DNA of 64,000 nucleotides. It comes from Porticoccus hydrocarbonoclasticus MCTG13d (GTDB lineage: Bacteria; Pseudomonadota; Gammaproteobacteria; Pseudomonadales; Porticoccaceae). The translations under genes were made by a program, and so were the position numbers. This document shows, piece by piece, positions 24,512-33,458 of this stretch. Position 1 is the stretch's first letter. Each line of letters begins with the position of its first letter. Under the pieces are notes generated by a model. The model was not told where the DNA came from, made no database searches, and saw only the letters and a program-made list of their open reading frames with translations. Location: positions 682,001 through 746,000 of the forward strand of contig NZ_JQMM01000001.1 of assembly GCF_000744735.1 (NCBI RefSeq), written 5' to 3'.

Positions 24512-25699
24512 ATGGCAAAAGTACTCATTATCGGTGCCGGTGGGGTCGGTGGCGTTGTGACCCACAAGTGCGCCCAGTTGCCGGATGTCTTTGAGGAGAT
24601 AGTCCTCGCCAGTCGCACCGAAGCGAAATGTCGGCACATTGCCTCGCAGCTTGATCGCTCCATTGAGACCGCACAGGTAGATGCGGACAATGTGCCGGAG
24701 CTGGTGGCGCTGATCAATCGCGTCAAACCGGATCTGGTGATCAACGTGGCGCTACCCTACCAGGACCTGACTATCATGGACGCCTGTCTGGAAGCGGGGG
24801 TCAATTACCTGGATACAGCCAACTACGAGCCGCTGGATACCGCCAGGTTCGAGTACAGCTGGCAGTGGGCCTATCAGGACAAATTTAAACAGGCGGGGCT
24901 GATGGCGCTGCTTGGTTCCGGGTTCGATCCCGGCGCCACCAACGTGTTTACCGCCTACATCGCCAAGCACTACTTCGATGAAATTCACACCCTGGACATT
25001 ATCGACGTCAACGGTGGCGATCACGGCTATCCGTTTGCCACCAACTTCAACCCGGAGATCAACATCCGCGAAGTGACCGCCGAGTGTCGCCACTGGGAAA
25101 ACGGCGAGTTCGTCACCACTCCGGCGATGTCCACTAGGCAGTCCTTCACCTGTCCGGACGGCGTGGGTACTTACAATATCTATCGCATGTACCACGAAGA
25201 GCTGGAATCGCTGGTGAAAAATTTCCCCAGCCTGAAGCGTGCGCAGTTCTGGATGAGCTTTGGCGAGAGCTACCTGAAGCATCTGGAGGTGCTCGGTAAC
25301 GTGGGTATGACCGGCATCGAGCCGGTGGACTTCAACGGCCAGCAGATCGTGCCGATCCAGTTTCTCAAGCGCCTGCTGCCCGATCCGGCCAGCCTCGGCC
25401 CGCGCACCAAAGGCAAGACATGCATCGGGTGCGTGGTCACAGGTGTCAAGGACGGCGAGTCGAAAACCGTTTATCTCTATAACATCTGCGATCATCAGGA
25501 ATGTTATGCCGAGGTTCAATCCCAGGCGATCTCCTACACCACCGGGGTACCGGCGATGATCGGTGCCAAGATGATGCTGGAGGGTAAATGGTTGCAGCCG
25601 GGGGTATGGAATCTGGAGCAGCTGGATCCCGACCCCTTTATGGCGGACATGAATAGATACGGGTTGCCGTGGACCGTGATTGAGGACTACCAGTCCTGA
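24512..25699 (+). CDS. Carboxynorspermidine / carboxyspermidine dehydrogenase
   Basis: A 395-residue saccharopine-dehydrogenase-like protein. It starts with a Rossmann motif, VLIIGAGGVGGVVTHKCAQ. NVALPYQDLTIMDACLEAGV and ALLGSGFDPGATNVFTAYI are family signatures. This enzyme condenses aspartate semialdehyde with diaminopropane or putrescine to give carboxynorspermidine or carboxyspermidine, using NADPH. The matching decarboxylase (nspC) lies 6 kb downstream and speA directly upstream, which supports the assignment over lysine metabolism. Which diamine is preferred cannot be read from sequence. It converges on the GGDEF-EAL gene with 33 bases between stops. Confidence 0.88.
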   Translation: MAKVLIIGAGGVGGVVTHKCAQLPDVFEEIVLASRTEAKCRHIASQLDRSIETAQVDADNVPELVALINRVKPDLVINVALPYQDLTIMDACLEAGVNYLDTANYEPLDTARFEYSWQWAYQDKFKQAGLMALLGSGFDPGATNVFTAYIAKHYFDEIHTLDIIDVNGGDHGYPFATNFNPEINIREVTAECRHWENGEFVTTPAMSTRQSFTCPDGVGTYNIYRMYHEELESLVKNFPSLKRAQFWMSFGESYLKHLEVLGNVGMTGIEPVDFNGQQIVPIQFLKRLLPDPASLGPRTKGKTCIGCVVTGVKDGESKTVYLYNICDHQECYAEVQSQAISYTTGVPAMIGAKMMLEGKWLQPGVWNLEQLDPDPFMADMNRYGLPWTVIEDYQS

Positions 25700-25732
25700 T
25701 TGCAGTGTTGGAGCTACTTTCCTTCCGGGGTT

Positions 25733-28700
25733 TCAGGGCAACTGCTTTGTTGCGGGTGATGTTTGCGCCGCCAGCAAATGGGCCTTAAAGGAATCCCCGG
25801 CCATGGGTTTGGCAAACAGGTAGCCCTGGGCATAGTCACAACCGGCGGCTGTCAGCAGGTCCCGCTGTTCGCCGGTTTCCACCCCCTCGGCAATGACTTC
25901 TATGCCCAGCTTGTGGGCCATCACAATAATGGCCTCGCACAGGGCCAGGTCTTCACTGCCGAGCTGCAGATTGCTGACAAAGCTCTTGTCAATTTTCAGG
26001 TAATCAATATCAAATTTTTTCAAATAGGACAGTGACGAGTAGCCGGTGCCAAAATCATCCAGGGCTACCTGAATACCGGCATCCCGGAAGGCCAGCAGCT
26101 GCTCGGTAACAATGGTGCGCTGCTCAAGCAGTAAACCCTCGGTAATTTCCAGCACCACTGCCTGTCCCGGCAGACCCAGATCAAACATCGATTCACGCCA
26201 AAGTTGAAACACGTTTTTACTGCGGTTATTCAGTTGTACGGGTGAGACATTCATACTGATCTGGAATTCCGGATGGAAATTCTCGCGCAGGGATTGAGAC
26301 ATCACCGCGACATCTTCGAACAGGCGATGGCCAATCAGATGAATCAGGCCGGTTTCCTCGGCTATCGGGATAAAGGTATCAGGGCCGATTAATCCCTCAA
26401 TGGGATGTTGCCAGCGCATCAGAGCTTCGGCCTTGTGAATGTCGCCGGTTCGCAAATTGATGATCGGCTGATAGGCGACCCATAATTCGAGCTTTTCCAG
26501 CCCCATCCTGAGGTCGTTGACGATACGCATCCGCTTGAGGGCGGATTCCTGCATGGACTGGGTAAAGTATTGGTAGCCGTTGCGCCCTTCTTTTTTGGCT
26601 GCGTACATGGCCTGGTCAGCGTTTTTCAGTAGCCCCTCAATATCGGTAGCATCCTCGGGATAAAGAGTAACACCGATACTGGCGCTGACAAACGCGACAT
26701 CACTGTCAAGTTGATAGGGCTCGGAAAGGCGTGTGAGCAAGCCGGTCAATACCCGTTCAATGGTTGAGCGCTCTTTCAGTTCGCTGAGAATGATAATGAA
26801 CTCATCACCACCGAGCCTGGCCACGGTATCGGTCTCGCGTATACAGTGACCAATTCTGCTGGCGGCTTCAACCAGTAGCTGATCGCCTTTTTCGTGGCCC
26901 AGGGTATCGTTGACCTCCTTGAAATGATCAAGATCGATAAACAGCACGGCCATCGACAATGCCGAGCGGTGAGCTTTTTTGATTTCCTGTCCCAGGCGAT
27001 CGTAAAACATCCGGCGGTTGGGCAACTCGGTTAATGGGTCAAAGTTGGCCTGTTCCCAAATGAGTTGTTCATTGGCTTTCTTTTCCGTGATGTCGGAGAA
27101 CTGTGCGACCCAGCGATGAACCGATCCGTCGGGGTTATAGACAGCGTTGATGGAAAGCCATTCGGCAAAAATTTCGCCACTTTTTCGTTTGTTCCACAAC
27201 TCCCCTTCCCAGTGCCCAGTGGTTTCCAGGGACTTCCACATACGCGCATAAAAACTCGTTGGATGCTTGCCGGAGCGCAAAATACTGGGGTTTTGGCCAA
27301 CAACATTCTGGAGGGAATAGCCGGTCATGGTGGTGAAGGTCTGGTTAACATCAATAATGGTGCCGACCGGGTCGGTGACCATCATGGCTTCATTACTGTT
27401 CTGGTAGACCAGACCTGCCAGCTTCAGGGCTTCCTCGTTTTCCTTGCGGCTATGGATATCAGTGATGATCCCGTGCCAGAGTGTACTGCCGTCGCTGAGC
27501 CTCTCCGGAATGGCATCGCATAGCCGCCACTCGGTTATCTGTTCCGGCAACAGGACCCGGAATTCCGTATGCAGTGGGCAGAGCTCTTCGGCTGAAATAC
27601 GTATCTGGGTTCGCAGACGGGTGACATCATCGGGATCAATGCGATCGAACGCTGCCGAAGCATCATCTGCCACGTCGGCGGCTTCAAGCCCTAGAATGTT
27701 ACTGATAGCCGGGCTGCACCACGGAATCGCACTGGTGCCGTCGGGAAACAGTTGAAACTGGAAGATCATGCCGGGTACCTGGGCGGCCAGCTTCATCAGC
27801 AGGTTATAGCTCTGCTGTTGCTTTTCGATGGCCAGCTTCCGCTGGGTAATATCCTGTACAGTACCCCTCAGCCGGGTGACACGATGCAGCTTGTTCCGGG
27901 CGGCCTTGGCGACAAATCGCAGCCAGATAACCTGCCTGTCCCTGAGGATGGAAAGCTCGAGATCGATGGGTTTTCCCTCGTTGAGGCACCCTTCCAGCGA
28001 CTCCTTCAGGGTGTTACGATCGGCGGTCTCAAGCAGCGAAAAGATCAACGAAAAGCTGGGAGCGATATTGTTTGCAACGCCGAAATTTTCACAGGTTTGC
28101 TCCGTCCATTGCATAATTTCTGAATCGCAATCGTATTCCCAGCCACCTACCAGGGCGATACGGCTGACTTCATTGAGCGCCCTTTCGCTCTCCCTCAGTG
28201 CCCGTTCGGCAGCCTTATGATCCTCCAGTACTCCCAGCAATGCCAGTCGTGCCTGGGTTGACTCATGGAGCAGGCGGGTCGTCTCCCGATGGGCAGTCTC
28301 AAGGCCCTGTTCAAACTCCTTCCTCGGATTGATATTGGTGAGGGTGGCCAGCATGCGGGATGGGACTCCTCTATCATCCCATGCCACCAGCTTGCTGAGT
28401 GACGCGACCCAGATCCAGTTTTCGGCATTATCCCGGATGCGAAATTCCTGATAGAGCTCGCCGGGTTGTTTGCGCGCACTGTTATTCAGGTAGTGCCGAA
28501 AGGTATCCAGAGTGTGTTGTCTGTCATCGGGGTGGATACAGGCAAGGGCACCGCTGAGTGTTTCATGGGATTGGTCTAGACTGCGTCCCAGAATCCGGTT
28601 GTAACCCTCGTTGACAACCAGTCCGCCGCTTTGTAAATCAATGTCTACCAGCCCCAGCCCCGCCGCAGACAATGCCAGTCGGAGCCGTTCTTCATTCTCT

Positions 28701-29296
28701 TCCAGGCGGCTGGCGCTCTGCTCCTGTCGCAGCCGCTTTGCCATCAGCAGGCCCAGCAGTACGGTCGCAATCGGATAAATCAGTATTACGGGAAGGGTGA
28801 TAATCGCCAGTACTGCACTTGCCTGATCACCGGGCAGGGTCAGCATCAACGCCAACATGAGGACATGCGCCACAATGCCAAGACTGTACAGCTCTGCCCA
28901 GCCCAGCGTGGTCTGTGAGCTGGCCCTTAAGTGTCGCCACAGCAGGCCCAGTGTGCCGGAGGCGAGAATCACCGCGACGCCAGTCCAGGCACCGGCCCCG
29001 CCCTGATAAAGCCGGAAGAGCGAGGCGATTGTCACAGTAACGATGGTCGGCAGGGCACCAAAAAAAAGGCCTGTCAGCAAGATCAGCACTGAACGTGTGT
29101 CAAACTGGATACCCGGTGCAAAGGTGAAGGGCGACAGCATCAGGGCAGCAGCGATGGTGCCCATGATCAGGCCAACCACAATATGGTTGAGGGATGGCCT
29201 GATGGGTGGATGCAGTGATCGGCTCATGTCATAAAGCAGCACCACCGCGAGTAACAGGGTTGTATTTTGCAGGAGTGGCAGAAAGGCCTCACTCAT
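25733..29296 (-). CDS. Membrane sensor with PAS repeats, GGDEF and EAL domains
   Basis: An 1187-residue c-di-GMP enzyme. The first 190 residues hold about six membrane helices resembling a 5TM LytS-type sensor (GLFFGALPTIVTVTIASLFR). Four PAS-like modules follow. The GGDEF domain is complete (ARLGGDEFIIIL) with an RxxD inhibitory site (RETD) five residues before it. The EAL domain keeps EAL (KAEALMRWQHP), DDFGTGYSSL, KIDKSF, EGVE and QGY, so both synthesis and hydrolysis are possible. Its ATG overlaps the end of the upstream sensor gene by four bases, so the two form an operon. It sits on the opposite strand between polyamine genes. Confidence 0.9.
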   Translation of the reverse strand: MSEAFLPLLQNTTLLLAVVLLYDMSRSLHPPIRPSLNHIVVGLIMGTIAAALMLSPFTFAPGIQFDTRSVLILLTGLFFGALPTIVTVTIASLFRLYQGGAGAWTGVAVILASGTLGLLWRHLRASSQTTLGWAELYSLGIVAHVLMLALMLTLPGDQASAVLAIITLPVILIYPIATVLLGLLMAKRLRQEQSASRLEENEERLRLALSAAGLGLVDIDLQSGGLVVNEGYNRILGRSLDQSHETLSGALACIHPDDRQHTLDTFRHYLNNSARKQPGELYQEFRIRDNAENWIWVASLSKLVAWDDRGVPSRMLATLTNINPRKEFEQGLETAHRETTRLLHESTQARLALLGVLEDHKAAERALRESERALNEVSRIALVGGWEYDCDSEIMQWTEQTCENFGVANNIAPSFSLIFSLLETADRNTLKESLEGCLNEGKPIDLELSILRDRQVIWLRFVAKAARNKLHRVTRLRGTVQDITQRKLAIEKQQQSYNLLMKLAAQVPGMIFQFQLFPDGTSAIPWCSPAISNILGLEAADVADDASAAFDRIDPDDVTRLRTQIRISAEELCPLHTEFRVLLPEQITEWRLCDAIPERLSDGSTLWHGIITDIHSRKENEEALKLAGLVYQNSNEAMMVTDPVGTIIDVNQTFTTMTGYSLQNVVGQNPSILRSGKHPTSFYARMWKSLETTGHWEGELWNKRKSGEIFAEWLSINAVYNPDGSVHRWVAQFSDITEKKANEQLIWEQANFDPLTELPNRRMFYDRLGQEIKKAHRSALSMAVLFIDLDHFKEVNDTLGHEKGDQLLVEAASRIGHCIRETDTVARLGGDEFIIILSELKERSTIERVLTGLLTRLSEPYQLDSDVAFVSASIGVTLYPEDATDIEGLLKNADQAMYAAKKEGRNGYQYFTQSMQESALKRMRIVNDLRMGLEKLELWVAYQPIINLRTGDIHKAEALMRWQHPIEGLIGPDTFIPIAEETGLIHLIGHRLFEDVAVMSQSLRENFHPEFQISMNVSPVQLNNRSKNVFQLWRESMFDLGLPGQAVVLEITEGLLLEQRTIVTEQLLAFRDAGIQVALDDFGTGYSSLSYLKKFDIDYLKIDKSFVSNLQLGSEDLALCEAIIVMAHKLGIEVIAEGVETGEQRDLLTAAGCDYAQGYLFAKPMAGDSFKAHLLAAQTSPATKQLP

Positions 29297-31473
29297 GGTG
29301 TTTCGTCCCGGTCATCGTAGCGGGGTGCTTTGCCCATACGTAAAAGCAGTTGATTAACCTCGCGCTTTAGTTCGAGTGTGCGGGACTCTCTGCCAAGTGT
29401 GGCTTTTTGCCAGCGGCGCAACTCATCGAGTCGTCGCTTGAGGCCGGCCTCAAGTTCCCGCTGTGATGTAACGTCCCGGGCAATTCGGGTGGCACCGATG
29501 ATGATGCCATCGGTGCTGAATATGGGGTTATAGCTTACTTCAAACACTCTCACCTGACCGGCCAGAGTGACTTTTTTGCTGGTCTTGACGGACGTCCCCG
29601 CCAGGGCTTTCTTGATATTACTGCGAATATCACTGGCATACTCCATGTCGACACCGACTTTGGGTTGAACACTATCGATAAGCTGGCCTACCTCTGGTGT
29701 TATCTCAAACACTTGCTGAACGAATTCGGCATACGCTGGGTTGAATGCGGTGAGTTTGAATTCGGTATCCACCGCGACGACCTGATCACCGGCACTTTCA
29801 ATAATTGCATTCAGCAGTTCTCTGTTGTTATGCATGGCCTGGTGATGTTGATAATTCACCAGCTGATAGGCTCTGCTACTGAGTACAGCGAAAGAAACCA
29901 GCAATCCTGCCACCAGGGAGAAACCGATAAAACTCCAGCGCACTGCATGGCTGATGGCATCTTTCCCCACCGCCATTTCCAGTTGCCATATCTGGTCAGC
30001 CACGCGGATACTGTGGCTCCATCCTGGGGGGGTGTCGGTGGGCAAAGCCCCGGCTATTAGAGTTTTGCTGCCGCTGTTCGAAAAGCCGGTAACCTGATAA
30101 TGCAATTGATTTGCCCGGACAGCGAGATCCAGTGGCAGAAACAGCTGTCTGAAATCAATGATGCCGATCACAAAGCCCATTACCGAACCTTTCCGGTTGG
30201 ACAGTGCCTCGGCCGCTGGCTCAAACACAGGGATAAACAAAACCAGAACGCCGGTGAGAGAGGGGTGCAGATCGACGATCCGGGCGGTTGCCTCCCCTGA
30301 GCGAATGGCGGTGTTGATCGCCCGACGGCGATCATCAAACTGACCATGGTCGAGCCCTAATGGGTTGAAAGCAGCACCTTCTGGCAGGGCGCTAAATTTG
30401 ACTGGGTAATAGTCATCCCCTGCCGGCGCGCTGATTTTTTGCCAATCCTTATCTACGGTGCTGATGGCAAATTCAGTGTGCTGCTTGCGCATTCCGGTTT
30501 CAAATACCTGTCGTTGATTGGCAGCAACCCTTGGCGCCCAGTCTACCCGAACAAAATGTGGCTGATTTGAGATATGGCTGCTGAATCGAAGAAACTCTTC
30601 TTCGGTTACCTGTTCACTCGCCGAGAAAAAAGATTCTATGGCATGCAGCGGTAAAATTTTTTCGTTCAGAGTGCGGAAGCTCAGATCTGTGAGTGTTTTG
30701 ACCTGCCGGGAAAGGTTCGCCTCGGCCTCTGCCAGTTCTAGGCGCGACAGCGTGAGGCTGCCGCTCACTAATAGTATCGTGGTCATTAGCAGTGGCAACA
30801 GAAACCGGTAACGTGGTCTGGCTCCGGGTTGACTGTTTGGCCAGAGCAGCAGCACCAAGGGGGCAAACAGCACTACCCCGATGGAGTCCCCTGCCCACCA
30901 CACCAGCCATTGCTGGGCCACATTTTCGGCGGGCAGCATGCCCAGCAGGTAGCGGGATGAGGCGCCAATAGTCGGTGATATAAGGCAGGCCAAGGGGCCT
31001 GCCGAGAACAGAAAATGCCACTCGCGACCGGGTATAACCGATAGCGCCTGGCGATCAAGGTAAGCTCTTGCCAGGGTTGCGCCTAGCAGTGCCTGTACCG
31101 TTACGCCTGCAGCATAGCCGCTGGCGGCAATGGCTCCTGCGGCAGTTGGTGTCAGCATCGGGTCTGACAGAAAAGCGCCCAGAAATACACCGGGCCACAG
31201 GCGCCGCCCGCCGATTAATAATGCGGCAACAGTGAGGCCGGCGGGAAGCCAGATGGGAGAGGCGGGCCCTGCGGACAGATAAATGAGCAGTGATGCTTTG
31301 GCCGTGATGAAGTAGAGCAACGCCACTGCGGCGTTGAAGCCGACCCATTGAAGTGACTGGATTGGTGTCGGCAGAGGGTGGTTTAGGGAGGACTCCCTGC
31401 CTTGGTTACCCATTTGAGGCTTAGTTGCATCCATAGCGAAATATCTTGTCAATGGGCGATAATCCGTAAACAT
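29293..31473 (-). CDS. MASE1-CHASE-PAS membrane sensor without an output domain
   Basis: A 726-residue integral membrane sensor. The N-terminal eight-helix region looks like MASE1 (ASPIWLPAGLTVAALLIGGR; FLGAFLSD). A periplasmic CHASE-like domain lies at about 265-455 (HISNQPHFVRVDWAPRV), a helix near 515-540 and one PAS domain near 560-680. The last 45 residues are a charged helix. There is no GGDEF, EAL, kinase or HTH domain. Such sensors normally end in an output domain, so this one probably acts through the overlapping GGDEF-EAL gene. The start is uncertain: ATGs at 31473, 31434 and 31413 all lack a clear ribosome site. Confidence 0.85.
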   Translation of the reverse strand: MFTDYRPLTRYFAMDATKPQMGNQGRESSLNHPLPTPIQSLQWVGFNAAVALLYFITAKASLLIYLSAGPASPIWLPAGLTVAALLIGGRRLWPGVFLGAFLSDPMLTPTAAGAIAASGYAAGVTVQALLGATLARAYLDRQALSVIPGREWHFLFSAGPLACLISPTIGASSRYLLGMLPAENVAQQWLVWWAGDSIGVVLFAPLVLLLWPNSQPGARPRYRFLLPLLMTTILLVSGSLTLSRLELAEAEANLSRQVKTLTDLSFRTLNEKILPLHAIESFFSASEQVTEEEFLRFSSHISNQPHFVRVDWAPRVAANQRQVFETGMRKQHTEFAISTVDKDWQKISAPAGDDYYPVKFSALPEGAAFNPLGLDHGQFDDRRRAINTAIRSGEATARIVDLHPSLTGVLVLFIPVFEPAAEALSNRKGSVMGFVIGIIDFRQLFLPLDLAVRANQLHYQVTGFSNSGSKTLIAGALPTDTPPGWSHSIRVADQIWQLEMAVGKDAISHAVRWSFIGFSLVAGLLVSFAVLSSRAYQLVNYQHHQAMHNNRELLNAIIESAGDQVVAVDTEFKLTAFNPAYAEFVQQVFEITPEVGQLIDSVQPKVGVDMEYASDIRSNIKKALAGTSVKTSKKVTLAGQVRVFEVSYNPIFSTDGIIIGATRIARDVTSQRELEAGLKRRLDELRRWQKATLGRESRTLELKREVNQLLLRMGKAPRYDDRDETP

Positions 31474-31669
31474 GCGAAGTATAAGCCAGCGTCAGCAGGC
31501 TGTATCTTCACTAGGACACAGTTTAGCAGTACCAGTGTGGTTATATAGAATCCATTTATGGCTCTGCGGACATGGTTGTAGCACCGGCGGTAAGCTGGCC
31601 GTAGTTCAAAGATTGGGTGGACGATGGCTGTTGTGTTTGTCGTAGGCGGTTTCCCGGTTTTGAAAGACG

Positions 31670-31697
31670 TATAATGACCCCCCCCATGGGGTGGTCC
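31670..31697 (+). promoter_or_regulatory. Candidate nspC promoter and leader hairpin
   Basis: A perfect -10 element TATAAT is at 31670-31675. The -35 region 16-18 bases upstream is weak. A run of eight C then ATGGGG makes a GC palindrome (CCCCATGGGG) flanked by GACC and GGTC, spanning 31676-31697 where transcription would start. Nothing else identifiable is seen in the 31474-31762 gap. Confidence 0.4.
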
Positions 31698-31762
31698 CAG
31701 TGTGATGCTGCCTGGTGGTGAAAGCCGGACGACAGTTTGCGTCGAACACAGGAGTTTGATTT

Positions 31763-32956
31763 TTGACAGGTAATAACGCAATAACGGTAGTTGCACAAAA
31801 CGCGCTGGAAACATTTGACCCCGATAGGGTGCCTTCGCCCTGTTTCGTGGTGGATGAATTGGCGGTGGAGCGAAATCTTAAAATTCTGCATCGGGTACAG
31901 GAAGAAAGTGGCGCCAAAGTGCTGGCGGCGTTGAAAGCCTTTTCACTTTGGCGATTGGCGCCGCTGGTAGCCAAATACCTGTCTGGCACCTGTGCCAGTG
32001 GCTTGCATGAGGCAAGACTCGGCCGCGAGGAGTACGGCGGCGAGGTACATGTGTTTTCTGCGGCCTATACGGAACGGGATCTGCGGGAAATTCTCAAGCT
32101 GGCCGACCATGTGGTGTTCAATTCGTTCGGCCAATGGCAGCGTTTTCAACCGCTGATACAGGAAGCCAGAATAGCCCGTCCCCATTTGCGCTTTGGTCTG
32201 CGTATCAACCCACAGCACTCCGAGGGCGATGTGCCCATCTATGATCCCTGTGCCCCCTGTTCCCGACTGGGTATTCCCCTGTCACAGTTTGAAGGGCAAT
32301 CTCTGGAGGGTATTACCGGGCTGCATTTTCATACCCTCTGTGAACAGGATGTGGAACCCCTGAAGCGGACTCTGGTGGCGGTAGAGGAGAAATTCGGACA
32401 CCTGCTACCGCAGATGGAGTGGGTGAACTTTGGTGGCGGCCACCACATTACCGAGCCGGGTTATCAGGTGGATGAGTTGATCGAGCTGATCAGGGATTTC
32501 AGCGCCCGCTACCAGGTGCAGGTATTTCTCGAGCCCGGCGAAGCGGTCGCGATCCACACCGGGGTGCTGGTCACCGAGGTGCTGGATCTGGCCTGGAACG
32601 ACATGGCCCAGGCAATCCTCGATACCTCTGCCACCTGCCACATGCCGGATATTCTGGAGATGCCCTACCGTCCAACCGTCATCGGTGCCGGGTTGCCCGG
32701 TGAATTGGCCCACAATTATCGGCTTGGTGGCATGACCTGTCTGGCGGGGGATGTGATTGGCGATTACAGCTTTGCGTCACCTCTCGAAGTGGGGCGGCGA
32801 CTGGTCTTTGATGATATGAGCCATTACACCATGGTCAAAACGACGACCTTCAATGGCATCAATTTGCCCTCGATTGCCCTGTGGAACCCGGAAACCGACC
32901 AGTTGCGGGTGATTCGTCAATTTGGTTATGAGGATTTCAGACAACGCCTGAGCTGA
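31763..32956 (+). CDS. nspC: Carboxynorspermidine / carboxyspermidine decarboxylase
   Basis: A 397-residue fold III PLP decarboxylase that removes the carboxyl group from carboxy(nor)spermidine to make norspermidine or spermidine. PSPCFVVDELAVERNL opens the protein, VLAALKAFSLW carries the PLP lysine, GLHFHTLCEQD and VNFGGGHHI contribute to PLP binding, and CLAGDVIGDYSF holds the second-subunit catalytic motif. The TTG start has AGGAG eight bases upstream, and no ATG in the region fits better. It is divergent from the MASE1 sensor gene and is separated from its partner dehydrogenase by the c-di-GMP operon. Confidence 0.92.
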   Translation: MTGNNAITVVAQNALETFDPDRVPSPCFVVDELAVERNLKILHRVQEESGAKVLAALKAFSLWRLAPLVAKYLSGTCASGLHEARLGREEYGGEVHVFSAAYTERDLREILKLADHVVFNSFGQWQRFQPLIQEARIARPHLRFGLRINPQHSEGDVPIYDPCAPCSRLGIPLSQFEGQSLEGITGLHFHTLCEQDVEPLKRTLVAVEEKFGHLLPQMEWVNFGGGHHITEPGYQVDELIELIRDFSARYQVQVFLEPGEAVAIHTGVLVTEVLDLAWNDMAQAILDTSATCHMPDILEMPYRPTVIGAGLPGELAHNYRLGGMTCLAGDVIGDYSFASPLEVGRRLVFDDMSHYTMVKTTTFNGINLPSIALWNPETDQLRVIRQFGYEDFRQRLS

Positions 32957-33009
32957 TCGGGGGTATTATGGGGGGCAGGGCTGTGCTTGCCGAAAATCGG
33001 CCCCTCCAT

Positions 33010-33038
33010 TTGATTTAGCCGCTGGCAGTCGCTAGATT
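33010..33038 (+). promoter_or_regulatory. Candidate sigma-70 promoter of the EncFtn-like gene
   Basis: TTGATT (33010-33015) and TAGATT (33033-33038) are spaced by exactly 17 bases, each matching four of six consensus positions, and lie about 65 bases before the start codon. I see no clear Fur-box palindrome next to it. Confidence 0.4.
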
Positions 33039-33102
33039 GATTGTCGGCCACACAGATTAATCACAGACATCATTGAATCAGACCCACACAGGAGATGCCA
33101 AT

Positions 33103-33390
33103 ATGGCCAATGAAGGTTACCACGAACCCATTAACGAATTGACCGATAAAACAAGGGATATGCACCGTGCCATCACCTCATTGATGGAGGAACTGGAGGC
33201 TGTTGACTGGTACAACCAGCGAGTGGATGCCTGTAAGGACCCCGAGCTGCAAGCCATTCTGGCTCACAATCGCGATGAGGAGAAAGAGCACGCCGCGATG
33301 GTGCTGGAATGGATTCGCCGTCAGGATCCGACCTTTGATCACGAACTGAAAGATTACCTGTTTACTGAAAAACCCATTGCCCACAAGTAA
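33103..33390 (+). CDS. Encapsulated-ferritin (EncFtn)-like ferroxidase lacking a cargo peptide
   Basis: A 95-residue two-helix ferritin-like protein. From memory it closely matches Rhodospirillum rubrum EncFtn, an iron oxidase that forms an open decamer inside encapsulin shells. The ferroxidase ligands of that protein (Glu32, Glu62, His65) correspond to Glu30, Glu60 and His63 here (MEELEAVDWY; DEEKEHAAM). The ATG at 33103 has an AGGAG-like site before it. The protein stops at LFTEKPIAHK, where encapsulated members continue into a tail with the shell-targeting peptide. No encapsulin gene is adjacent or elsewhere in the window. It is monocistronic, between nspC and convergent ubiD. Confidence 0.88.
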   Translation: MANEGYHEPINELTDKTRDMHRAITSLMEELEAVDWYNQRVDACKDPELQAILAHNRDEEKEHAAMVLEWIRRQDPTFDHELKDYLFTEKPIAHK

Positions 33391-33408
33391 ATGAGAAAAG
33401 GTGAGTGA

Positions 33409-33447
33409 GTGTCGGAAGAGGTGCGCTGCGGCCATCTGTTCCGACAC
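33409..33447. terminator. Hairpin between convergent EncFtn-like gene and ubiD
   Basis: GTGTCGGAA (33409-33417) and TTCCGACAC (33439-33447) form a perfect nine-base stem with a 21-base GC-rich loop between two convergent stop codons. Neither side has a U-run, so it may stabilise both transcript ends rather than act as a classic intrinsic terminator. Confidence 0.4.
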
Positions 33448-33458
33448 CCGTGACAGGA

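Noticed and set aside
24752-25519. 255-codon frame opposite the carboxyspermidine dehydrogenase
   Set aside because: Antisense to a conserved enzyme, with no independent support.
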